Positions 1-6,178 of a stretch of DNA of 12,635 nucleotides are shown piece by piece. Source of the DNA: an uncultured Eubacteriales bacterium (GTDB lineage Bacteria > Bacillota > Clostridia > Oscillospirales > Oscillospiraceae); NCBI GenBank assembly GCA_900550705.1, contig URTG01000032.1, positions 1 through 12,635 of the forward strand, read 5' to 3'. The stretch's first letter is position 1, and each line of letters starts with the position of its first letter. The notes beneath the pieces are model-generated. The model saw only the letters and a list, made by a program, of their open reading frames with translations, was not told the origin of the DNA and ran no database searches. A program made the position numbers and the translations under genes.

Positions 1-669
1 AAGATTGACTTCGCCGACAAGAGTGTCACCGAGAACACCCGCGTGTCCTACCCCATCAATCACATCAAGAACATCGTGCGGCCCATCTCCGCTGCCCCCG
101 CCGCCAAGAATGTGATTTTCCTGTCCGCCGATGCCTTCGGCGTTCTGCCCCCCGTGTCCATCCTGACCCCGGAGCAGACCCAGTATTACTTCCTGTCCGG
201 CTTCACCGCCAAGCTGGCCGGCACCGAGCGGGGCATCACCGAGCCTACCCCCACCTTCTCCGCCTGCTTCGGCCAGGCCTTCCTGGAGCTGCACCCCACC
301 AAGTACGCCGAGGAGCTGGTGAAGAAGATGAAGGCCTCCGGCGCCAAGGCCTATCTGGTCAACACCGGCTGGAACGGCACCGGCAAGCGCATCACCATCA
401 AGGATACCCGCGGCATCATCGACGCCATCCTGAACGGTGACATCGGCAAGGCCCCCACCAAGACCATTCCCTACTTCAACTTCCAGGTCCCCACCCAGCT
501 GCCCGGCGTGGACCCCGCCATCCTGGACCCCCGGGACACCTATGCCGACCCCACCCAGTGGGAGGAGAAGGCCAAGGACCTGGCGTCCCGGTTCGAGAAG
601 AACTTCGCCAAGTACGCCACCAACGAGGCCGGCAAGGCCCTGGTGGCCGTCGGCCCCAAGGCCGAGTAA
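1..669 (+). CDS. pckA: Phosphoenolpyruvate carboxykinase (ATP), C-terminal part; 5' end outside the window
   Basis: ATP-type PEP carboxykinase interconverts oxaloacetate plus ATP with phosphoenolpyruvate, CO2 and ADP in the cytosol. In anaerobic gut Firmicutes it often runs toward CO2 fixation (family knowledge). The reading frame is open from base 1, so the 222 codons here are the C-terminal part of a protein that is usually about 530 residues long. Nearly the whole stretch reads like the family: SVTENTRVSYPI, VIFLSADAFGVLPPVS, YYFLSGFTAKLAGTERGITE, PTPTFSACFG, YLVNTGWNGTGKRI and IKDTR. These cover the substrate-binding Arg of the RVSYP segment and the nucleotide-binding GTGKR..IKDTR segment. 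The GTG at 43 is an internal valine codon, not a start. Codons end almost only in C or G, typical of a highly expressed gene in a GC-rich genome. A GC-rich hairpin follows the stop by 23 nt. Confidence 0.97.
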   Translation, partial: KIDFADKSVTENTRVSYPINHIKNIVRPISAAPAAKNVIFLSADAFGVLPPVSILTPEQTQYYFLSGFTAKLAGTERGITEPTPTFSACFGQAFLELHPTKYAEELVKKMKASGAKAYLVNTGWNGTGKRITIKDTRGIIDAILNGDIGKAPTKTIPYFNFQVPTQLPGVDPAILDPRDTYADPTQWEEKAKDLASRFEKNFAKYATNEAGKALVAVGPKAE

Positions 670-692
670 GGCAAACCGCTGTACATTCCCGG

Positions 693-725
693 CCCCCGGT
701 GCGTCCCCTCCGGACGCACCGGGGG
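693..725 (+). terminator. Strong GC-rich hairpin after pckA, probable terminator
   Basis: A perfect 14-bp stem (693-706 with 712-725) closes a 5-nt loop. It begins 23 nt after the pckA stop. No T tract follows directly; the next 30 nt are A- and T-rich but mixed. It could end transcription weakly, or protect the pckA mRNA 3' end. Its place between pckA and the next promoter supports a boundary role. Confidence 0.55.
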
Positions 726-764
726 CGGCCCGACTGGAAAATTTCAAAAAATTTCATTTCCCCC

Positions 765-793
765 TTGACATCCCAGACACCCTATGGTAAGAT
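765..793 (+). promoter_or_regulatory. Sigma70/SigA-type promoter of the tRNA-Ser pair
   Basis: A perfect -35 box TTGACA (765-770) and a -10 box TAAGAT (788-793) are separated by exactly 17 nt. The predicted start near 800 leaves a leader of about 20 nt before the first tRNA. A near-consensus promoter is what stable RNA genes usually have. No competing ORF overlaps it. Confidence 0.85.
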
Positions 794-820
794 AATACTC
801 GCTTCTGTTGAAAACGACAC

Positions 821-907
821 GGAGAGATGTCCGAGTGGTTTAAGGAGCCGGTCTTGAAAACCGGTGACTCGCAAGAGCCGTGGGTTCGAATCCCACTCTC
901 TCCGCCA
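821..907 (+). tRNA. tRNA-Ser (anticodon TGA)
   Basis: The 87-nt cloverleaf includes an encoded CCA end (905-907). The acceptor stem is GGAGAGA (821-827) with TCTCTCC (897-903) and discriminator G904. The anticodon stem CCGGT/ACCGG (848-852, 860-864) holds loop CTTGAAA with anticodon TGA at 855-857, reading UCA and UCN codons. A long variable arm (about 865-879), typical of serine tRNAs, precedes a T arm with stem GTGGG/CCCAC and loop TTCGAAT. It is probably transcribed together with the second tRNA, 47 nt downstream. Confidence 0.97.
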
Positions 908-954
908 CTTTCTTTCCCCTCAGAAGCTCACAGAATGTAAGTTCTTGTAGCCAT

Positions 955-1046
955 GCAGAAGTACCCAAGTGGCTATAAGGGGCTCCCCTGCTAAGGGAGT
1001 AGACGGGGAAACCCGTGCGAGGGTTCGAATCCCTCCTTCTGCGCCA
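955..1046 (+). tRNA. tRNA-Ser (anticodon GCT)
   Basis: The 92-nt cloverleaf has an encoded CCA (1044-1046). The acceptor stem is GCAGAAG (955-961) with CTTCTGC (1036-1042) and discriminator G1043. The anticodon stem CTCCC/GGGAG (983-987, 995-999) holds loop CTGCTAA with anticodon GCT at 990-992, reading AGC and AGU. The long variable arm contains an ACGGGG...CCCGT hairpin, confirming the serine class. No separate promoter is visible in the 47-nt gap after the first tRNA, so both probably share the promoter at 765-793. Confidence 0.97.
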
Positions 1047-1085
1047 TTCCGCCGCCAGTCGAAGGACTTGCGGCGGAATTTTTTT
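1047..1085 (+). terminator. Intrinsic terminator of the tRNA-Ser operon; left copy of a 38-bp direct repeat
   Basis: The hairpin starts one base after the tRNA CCA end. Arms 1047-1055 and 1070-1078 pair over 9 bp. After a single mismatch, AGTC/GACT pair around loop GAAG. Seven T residues follow (1079-1085), so this is a textbook Rho-independent terminator. Positions 1048-1085 recur at 5596-5633 with one difference (G1064 against T5612). That second copy ends the large surface-protein gene. Confidence 0.93.
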
Positions 1086-1086
1086 G

Positions 1087-1147
1087 GGTTCTATCATAAA
1101 AGCTGGGGCCAGGCTCATCACCTGACCTCAACTTTTATGATAGAACC
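1087..1147. repeat. 61-bp imperfect palindrome upstream of the large surface-protein gene
   Basis: Outer arms GGTTCTATCATAAAAG (1087-1102) and 1132-1147 are perfectly complementary over 16 bp. Inward, the pairing continues with a C/A mismatch, five pairs including one G-T, another mismatch and CAGG/CCTG around a 7-nt loop (1114-1120). The element begins two bases after the tRNA terminator and ends just before the -35 box of the next gene. It therefore lies outside that gene's predicted transcript. It may be a palindromic repeat unit, the remnant end of a mobile element, or a second bidirectional transcription block. No transposase lies nearby. Confidence 0.85.
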
Positions 1148-1149
1148 TA

Positions 1150-1178
1150 TATACAGCGGGAGCGCAATATGATATAAT
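1150..1178 (+). promoter_or_regulatory. Promoter of the large SLH/transglutaminase gene
   Basis: A perfect -10 box TATAAT (1173-1178) lies 17 nt after TATACA (1150-1155), a 4-of-6 match to the -35 consensus. The predicted start near 1185 gives a short leader of about 30 nt. The region is much more AT-rich than the flanks. No operator was recognised, but the palindrome at 1087-1147 abuts the -35 side. Confidence 0.7.
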
Positions 1179-1203
1179 TGGAAAGAGTACCCCTAAAAAA
1201 GAT

Positions 1204-1208
1204 AGGAG
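1204..1208 (+). promoter_or_regulatory. Ribosome binding site that selects ATG 1216
   Basis: AGGAG at 1204-1208 lies 7 nt before ATG 1216 but only 1 nt before the in-frame ATG at 1210. The spacing favours 1216. It also gives a normal signal peptide that starts MKKR. Confidence 0.8.
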
Positions 1209-1215
1209 AATGACG

Positions 1216-4200
1216 ATGAAGAAACGGATCTTGAGCACCTTTCTCACATTCGCCCTGCTGCTGACGTTGTTGCCAACGGCAGTGATGGCAGAGGGCGGGA
1301 ACACGATCTACACGCAAACGGGAGCTACGGGCAACGGCAGCATCACAAATCCCTACGGGCGCTTTGAAGATGCGTTGGATGCAGCGAAAGCTGGCGATAC
1401 CATTGTCATTAAAGAAAAGAGCACTCTAAGCGAAAAAGAAAATGCGCCAGGAATCCCCTGCGTGATCGACAAGGCCATCACCATCCAGGGGGAGAACTCC
1501 AATGCCGCACTGAATGTTCGTACTGCCGGTATTGTGCTGGGTGCAGATGTTATCCTCAAGAACCTTGAGTTAAACTTCGAAAACAAGTACCATCACGCGA
1601 TCTTCGCCAATGGTCACCACCTTACATCTGAAAATGTTACCCGGGGCAATGGCTCCAGAGAGGTTCAGCTGTTTGCAGGCAGCATTGGTACGACTGCGGG
1701 GCTGAACTTCACGGCAACGGCTGGTACGGACGCAAAGTTCACCCTGAAAAACAGCGTATTCGGTAATATCTACGCCGGTGGCGTAGCGGCTGGCTATACC
1801 GGTGCCGTCTCGGTAGCGGTGGAAAAGGGCAAGGTGGGCACCATTTACGGCAGCGGCGCTGATGATCGTGCTCCAGATGGAAATTGGTTCGACACCACGG
1901 AGCCGCCTGCGCCGACAGCCAATCCCACGCGATATCCAGTCACCGGCACGGTGCGGGTCACCCTTACGAACCCCCCTGGAATTCCAACTGTGGACGGCAA
2001 CGGCGCGAATGATCTCACGGTTGATGTCAACACGGTCTACCCCACCACGACGGCGCTGCCGAATGTAAAAAAGCTGAACGTCACCTCCGGTACGGTGGCG
2101 CCGAGCAATCATTCTCCCGAACTGGCAGTCACGCTTACCGGCGCGAACACGGCAATTGATCTCTCCAAGTCCGCTGGTGAAAAGACAATCGCCAGCCTGT
2201 CTGGTGGCGGTGCCGTCAAGGTGGGCGTGGATAGCACACTGACCATTGGGTCGGTGGATGGTTCACACACACTGGAAACGCTCAGCAATAACGGTACACC
2301 ATTTGCCGCCACCCGTGGACATGGCTACATTGTCCAAAATAGCGGCAGCGGCAGCTTTACGCTGGATCAACGCTGTAGTGTTAACGGAAGTATCTCGCTG
2401 ACAAGAGAGAACGACACTTGGAAAGCGTCAGAGCAGACGCAAACCCCCACCGCGCTGGATACCTTGACGATTGCCAGCGGTTACGAAACGGTAACGGTTT
2501 CAAAGGATGTGATCAACGGCAACGGCGCGGAGGTTAAGGTGAATTTCGCGCCGGGAACGGCTTCCCTGTCGAATATGGAGATCACCTTTGCGCTCAACGG
2601 CAAAACAGCCAAATGGGATAGGCCAAATGGAGCCGAGGATGCCATCATTGACAATATGCTGCTTTCGGCCTGTGATAATAGTTTGGATCAGGATACCGTA
2701 CCAGAGAATGGTGTCGGTTACTTCCGCATTGAAAAACTTAATGGTGAAATTGCGGCGGGCAGCTACCATTTTGAAGTCATCACCCCCAAAGCGAATACCA
2801 ACGAACAGCTTAAAGTTTCTTTCACCCTCACCGTCACAGACGGAGAGGAAAACAAGCCTCAGAAGCCAGAAGGCATCCACGACATCTTCACTCCGAAGGA
2901 CGGCAGCAAGCTGGAGAAGTTTTTGGCGAAAGTGATGAATGGGATGCTCTATCTGGATTCCGAGATCGATGTGTCCGACATTGATATTTCCTCAAATGAG
3001 ATCAAATACACCACTGCTACTGGCCCAGTGACGGGAGAATATGCGGCAGGAAAACTGATCCAAGATAACCCCTTCCACTCATCCGTTTCGACTATGCCCG
3101 GAGTTAACCCGGTGTTTACCTATAAGGATAACGGCAATATAGCGACGGTGAAGGTGACCTATCATCCCGCATGGAAGCTGGATCTTGTCAGACGTGCTAT
3201 TAAGGGCTACGACGAGGCCATGGCTCAAATCAAGTCGGAGGATAGTGATTTTGCGAAGATTCTGAAACTCCACGACTGGATCGTCAAGAATGTGTCTTAC
3301 GGTATGACTCAGGGGAACGCGGATTTTGCCGTGGGTGCCCTCGCGAATCGATCCGCAGTCTGCGCGGGATACGCGGATTGCTACAAATTCCTGTTGGAGC
3401 AGGTCGGTATCGAAAGCATCCGCGTGAACGCACAGACCTTGACGGAACCCCACGCATGGAATCTGGTCTTGTTTGAGGGGCACTATTTCCATGTGGATAC
3501 CACATGGGATCGCGGGCCTGTCGGTTCCACGGGCATCAGACATAGTTATTTCATGGTCAATGACGCGGAATTTAATCAGAATGGCAAGCATACGGATGCC
3601 TGGAAGGAGAACAAGAATTACCCCCAAGGCAATACCTGCTATATCGAAAACAAATTCTATCAGGACAATACTGATATCGCCACCGATAAGCAGATCGCCG
3701 CGAATCTGATCCGTATCAAGCACCAGTATCCCGCCAACGTTTCGTTCCAGACCTCTGAGACGGAGCACTGGGCCAACTGCGCGGGCGGAGAGGAGATCCG
3801 GGAGGCACATACTGGTTCCCCCTGTACTGTGTGCGGCTATAAGAATACGCCCCAGCCCGCCGAAAAGACCCTCACCGGCATCTCCATCACCACGGCACCG
3901 GACAAGACGAGTTACATCGAGGGCGATGTGTTTAACCCCGCAGGCATGGCGGTCACGGCGACATATCGCGATAACAGCACAGCGTCCGTGACCGATTTCA
4001 CCTTTGCGCCGACTGGCCCGCTGACCGTGGGCACCACAGAAATTACCGTCAGCTACACGGAAAAAGGTGTGACGCAGACCGCCGCGCAGGCGATCACTGT
4101 GAACGCCAAGGAGCCGACGCCCGAGCCTGAAAAGCCCGCGAAGAAAAATCAGGCCGCGCTGGTGCTCAGCGCCAGCAAAACCCGCCTCGTCGTGGGAGAA

Positions 4201-5478
4201 GTGCTGACGCTGTCGGCTGTGGGCGGCTCCACCAACCACAACGCGGTTTACAAGGTCTCTGGCGATGGGGCTGTCAACCTCACTGGCAGCACCCTGACCG
4301 CGACGAAAGCGGGAACGGTGACGATCACAGCCAGCAAAGCTGGTGACGAGACGTACAACGAGGTCGTCAGCAATTCCGTCACCATTACGATTACAAATCC
4401 CTCTCACTCCTCCGGCGGCAGCAGCTCCGGCGGCGGTTCGTCCTCTGACCGGGACAATTCCGGCAGCAATGGAAAGGTGGAAACCACCACCAAGCCCGAC
4501 GGCACCAAGGTCCAGACCGAGACCAAGAAGGACGGCACCAAGGTGGAGACCACCACCGCCAAGGACGGCAGCACTTCCAAGACCACAACCAATCCCAACG
4601 GCAGCTCCGTCACCGAGAACAAGGCCGCTGACGGCTCCACCGGCACGGTGAAGACCGACAAGCACGGCCAGACCACGGCAGAGACCGCTCTCAGCAGCAA
4701 GGCCGTCGAGACCGCCAAGAAGAATGGCGAGCCTGTCAAGGCCCCTGTTGAGGTGGAAGCCACCCGGAATTCCAATACCGCGCCCGTGGTGAACGTCGAA
4801 GTACCCAAGAGCGCAGGCGAGACCAAGGTGGAGATCCCTGTCACCAATGTGAAGCCTGGCACGGTGGCCGTCCTTGTCCATCCTGATGGCACCGAGGAGA
4901 TCATCAAGAACTCCGTTCCTACCGAGGATGGCATCCAGCTCACCGTGAACGGCGGCGTCACCGTGAAGATCGTGGACAATTCCAAGGACTTCATCGACAC
5001 CCGTGAGCACTGGTCGAGAGATCAGGTGAACTTCGTTGCCGCCCGTGAACTGTTCCAGGGCGTGGGCGACAACCAGTTTGGTGTGGGGCATCCCATGACG
5101 CGCGGCATGGTGAATACCGTACTGGCGCGGCTGGCCGGCGTGGACACTACCTCTGCTGCCGGGCAGAACTGGTATGATAAGGGCGTCGCGTGGGCGCGGG
5201 AAAACGGCGTGTCCGATGGAACGAACCCCAACGGCAATGTCACCCGTGAGCAGCTTGCCACCATGCTCTATCGCTATGCTGGGTCTCCCACTGTGAATGG
5301 CTCCCTGCCGTTCTCCGATGCGGACACCGCGAGCGATTACGCAAAGAACGCCCTCATCTGGGCGACGCAAAACGGCATTCTCAACGGCTACGGAGACGGG
5401 CGCATTGGCCCGAAAGCCAACGCCGAGCGCGCACAGGTCGCCGCCATGATGGCGCGGTTTATCCAGAACGCACAGTAA
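1216..5478 (+). CDS. Secreted S-layer-anchored protein with beta-helix-like, transglutaminase-like and Ig-like domains
   Basis: The 1420-residue protein is predicted to be exported and held on the cell wall. Residues 1-26 form a signal peptide (MKKR, hydrophobic core, AMA|EG cleavage). Residues about 30-380 are Gly/Asn/Thr-rich beta repeats resembling a parallel beta-helix or pectin-lyase-like fold. Residues 420-550 are a beta-rich domain. Residues about 676-765 form a transglutaminase-like core with Cys716 (SAVCAGYAD), His746 (PHAWN) and Asp761 (HVDTTWD). Spacings of 30 and 15 fit a catalytic triad. A Cys/His cluster (H851, C855, H865, C870, C873) follows, then Ig-like domains at about 886-962 and 980-1060. 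A Ser/Gly linker leads to Thr/Lys repeats (1087-1160), and SLH repeats lie near 1260-1310, 1316-1360 and 1366-1418. The family members cleave, crosslink or bind peptides; the substrate here is unknown. The first 2.5 kb use more A/T-ending codons than the 3' end. The gene is monocistronic, with its own promoter and terminators. Confidence 0.9.
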   Translation: MKKRILSTFLTFALLLTLLPTAVMAEGGNTIYTQTGATGNGSITNPYGRFEDALDAAKAGDTIVIKEKSTLSEKENAPGIPCVIDKAITIQGENSNAALNVRTAGIVLGADVILKNLELNFENKYHHAIFANGHHLTSENVTRGNGSREVQLFAGSIGTTAGLNFTATAGTDAKFTLKNSVFGNIYAGGVAAGYTGAVSVAVEKGKVGTIYGSGADDRAPDGNWFDTTEPPAPTANPTRYPVTGTVRVTLTNPPGIPTVDGNGANDLTVDVNTVYPTTTALPNVKKLNVTSGTVAPSNHSPELAVTLTGANTAIDLSKSAGEKTIASLSGGGAVKVGVDSTLTIGSVDGSHTLETLSNNGTPFAATRGHGYIVQNSGSGSFTLDQRCSVNGSISLTRENDTWKASEQTQTPTALDTLTIASGYETVTVSKDVINGNGAEVKVNFAPGTASLSNMEITFALNGKTAKWDRPNGAEDAIIDNMLLSACDNSLDQDTVPENGVGYFRIEKLNGEIAAGSYHFEVITPKANTNEQLKVSFTLTVTDGEENKPQKPEGIHDIFTPKDGSKLEKFLAKVMNGMLYLDSEIDVSDIDISSNEIKYTTATGPVTGEYAAGKLIQDNPFHSSVSTMPGVNPVFTYKDNGNIATVKVTYHPAWKLDLVRRAIKGYDEAMAQIKSEDSDFAKILKLHDWIVKNVSYGMTQGNADFAVGALANRSAVCAGYADCYKFLLEQVGIESIRVNAQTLTEPHAWNLVLFEGHYFHVDTTWDRGPVGSTGIRHSYFMVNDAEFNQNGKHTDAWKENKNYPQGNTCYIENKFYQDNTDIATDKQIAANLIRIKHQYPANVSFQTSETEHWANCAGGEEIREAHTGSPCTVCGYKNTPQPAEKTLTGISITTAPDKTSYIEGDVFNPAGMAVTATYRDNSTASVTDFTFAPTGPLTVGTTEITVSYTEKGVTQTAAQAITVNAKEPTPEPEKPAKKNQAALVLSASKTRLVVGEVLTLSAVGGSTNHNAVYKVSGDGAVNLTGSTLTATKAGTVTITASKAGDETYNEVVSNSVTITITNPSHSSGGSSSGGGSSSDRDNSGSNGKVETTTKPDGTKVQTETKKDGTKVETTTAKDGSTSKTTTNPNGSSVTENKAADGSTGTVKTDKHGQTTAETALSSKAVETAKKNGEPVKAPVEVEATRNSNTAPVVNVEVPKSAGETKVEIPVTNVKPGTVAVLVHPDGTEEIIKNSVPTEDGIQLTVNGGVTVKIVDNSKDFIDTREHWSRDQVNFVAARELFQGVGDNQFGVGHPMTRGMVNTVLARLAGVDTTSAAGQNWYDKGVAWARENGVSDGTNPNGNVTREQLATMLYRYAGSPTVNGSLPFSDADTASDYAKNALIWATQNGILNGYGDGRIGPKANAERAQVAAMMARFIQNAQ
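4474..4695 (+). repeat. Tandem Thr/Lys-rich coding repeat (KVETTTKPDGTK type)
   Basis: About 74 codons (residues 1087-1160) encode degenerate units such as KVETTTKPDGTK, TETKKDGTK, VETTTAKDGSTSK and TVKTDKHGQTT. At DNA level the blocks are variants of AAGGACGGCACCAAGGT and ACCACCACC. They follow a Ser/Gly linker and precede the SLH anchor, so they probably form a wall-spanning spacer. Degenerate units like these may change in number between strains (inference). Confidence 0.8.
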
Positions 5479-5504
5479 ACGAACCCTCTTTCCATCAAAG
5501 CAGC

Positions 5505-5545
5505 TTTCGCTGCGTTAAAATCATCACAATTTTAACGCAGCGAAA
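5505..5545. terminator. Perfect 17-bp hairpin after the surface-protein gene
   Basis: Arms 5505-5521 and 5529-5545 are perfectly complementary around a 7-nt loop CATCACA. The hairpin begins 26 nt after the stop. Its stem is half AT and no T tract follows on either strand, so on its own it may act as an mRNA 3' stabiliser rather than a terminator. It is the first of three hairpins in tandem. Confidence 0.7.
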
Positions 5546-5552
5546 ATGTTTG

Positions 5553-5595
5553 CAGCTTGTCGAAGAAGCGGCGAAGCCACTTTTTCGACAAGCTG
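5553..5595. repeat. 43-nt hairpin (CAGCTTGTCGAA arms), second in the array
   Basis: CAGCTTGTCGAA (5553-5564) pairs with TTCGACAAGCTG (5584-5595). The stem continues through G-T, A-T, A-T and G-C pairs, one mismatch, and GGC/GCC around a GAA loop. It touches the third hairpin without a gap. Its regular structure suggests a dispersed intergenic palindrome or a terminator component. I cannot test its copy number in the genome. Confidence 0.7.
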
Positions 5596-5633
5596 TCCGC
5601 CGCCAGTCGAATGACTTGCGGCGGAATTTTTTT
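5596..5633 (+). terminator. Intrinsic terminator; right copy of the 38-bp direct repeat
   Basis: The sequence matches 1048-1085 at 37 of 38 positions, including the G/C stem (TCCGCCGC with GCGGCGGA), the AGTC/GACT inner stem and the run of seven T residues (5627-5633). It is the only member of the three-hairpin array with a proper T tract, so it is the likely end point for the surface-protein gene. Confidence 0.9.
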
Positions 5634-5646
5634 ATGCCCGGGCATA
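5633..5646. repeat. Perfect 14-bp palindrome TATGCCCGGGCATA
   Basis: This fully self-complementary sequence starts at the last T of the preceding terminator. It could be a dimeric protein's binding site or the edge of the repeated segment. It is about 105 nt upstream of the next -10 box, too far for simple promoter occlusion. From 5647 to about 5720 I see nothing but GC-rich and then AT-rich spacer. Confidence 0.5.
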
Positions 5647-5750
5647 ACGGGGAGGGGAGCGGCCGGCCCGCGTCTTTTAACACACTCTGAACGGAAAAAC
5701 ACGACAATCCCGGCAGATTGTATATTGAAACATCGGCCTCTGTCGTGGTA

Positions 5751-5759
5751 TGGTATGAT
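5751..5759 (+). promoter_or_regulatory. Extended -10 promoter of the MMPL operon
   Basis: TGG-TATGAT (5751-5759) is an extended -10 element (TGn plus a 5-of-6 -10 box). A TTGAAA at 5725-5730 is too far away for this box (23 nt) but lies 18 nt before an overlapping TATGGT (5749-5754). The predicted start near 5766 leaves a leader of about 45 nt. A short GTAT-G-ATAC dyad (5753-5761) overlaps the -10 box. Confidence 0.55.
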
Positions 5760-5809
5760 ACGATTAGACCAGGAATGAAATTCCGCAGACCCGGCGAGGA
5801 GGTGCGGCT

Positions 5810-6178
5810 ATGACAGAAATTTATTCCATCACCCTCTACGGCTCCATCGGCCCCCGGCGGGGCAGGCTGCTGCTGCGGCAGGAGGCGGAGCAGGTCACCG
5901 GTGTGCTGGAGCTGATGGGCTACCGGAATGCCGTGGACGGCTGCCTGGAGCCGGACGGCTGCGTCCGGCTGGTCCACGGCCTGCGCTCGGCCCTGCGGGA
6001 GTTCCGGTGCCGCTCCGTCTGGCGGCGGCAGGCGGAGCGCCTGTCCGGCGAAATCGAAACGGAGCAGGGCTGCTGGAAGTGCAGCGGCGTGCTGACCGGA
6101 ACGGAAGCATCAGAAGGAGAAGACGAGACAGTGAACAACCAATCCAACGCAGGAAAGGCGGGTGGAGCCCATGAGTAA
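5810..6178 (+). CDS. Small protein of unknown function, first gene of the MMPL operon
   Basis: The 122-residue product matches no family I recognise. The start is well supported: AGGAGG (5797-5802) lies 7 nt before ATG. There is no signal peptide or membrane segment, so it is probably cytosolic. Residues 1-95 look like alternating beta strands with Gly turns (ITLYGSIGPRRGRLLLR, VTGVLELMG, LSGEIETEQGCWKCSGVL), consistent with a small beta-barrel or sandwich. The last 25 residues are polar and probably disordered. Its 3' end overlaps the transporter start by 8 nt, a sign of coupled translation. That suggests an accessory role for the transporter (inference). Confidence 0.75.
   Translation: MTEIYSITLYGSIGPRRGRLLLRQEAEQVTGVLELMGYRNAVDGCLEPDGCVRLVHGLRSALREFRCRSVWRRQAERLSGEIETEQGCWKCSGVLTGTEASEGEDETVNNQSNAGKAGGAHE

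Noticed and set aside
840..1121. A 93-codon minus-strand ORF over the tRNA region containing GFEPT and RRRDSNPR motifs
   Set aside because: It is the reverse translation of the two tRNA-Ser genes and the terminator, a well-known artefact of automatic gene calling.
4474..4695. A CRISPR-like or non-coding tandem repeat
   Set aside because: The units are degenerate, in frame and encode a Thr/Lys spacer common in SLH proteins; there are no conserved repeats with unique spacers.
3079..5370. A 763-codon minus-strand ORF opposite the SLH protein
   Set aside because: It has Gly/Leu/Arg-rich, domain-free sequence. The + strand has a transglutaminase-like triad, Ig-like domains and SLH repeats.
1048..5633. 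The flanking direct repeats as attL/attR of an integrative element
   Set aside because: No integrase, excisionase or mobility gene lies between them, and the repeat starts after the tRNA 3' end instead of including it. I kept only the weaker cassette-insertion reading.
5557..5778. A 73-codon + strand ORF starting MSKKRRSHFFDKL
   Set aside because: It is read through two hairpins and a promoter, has no ribosome binding site and starts at a non-ATG codon inside a hairpin arm.
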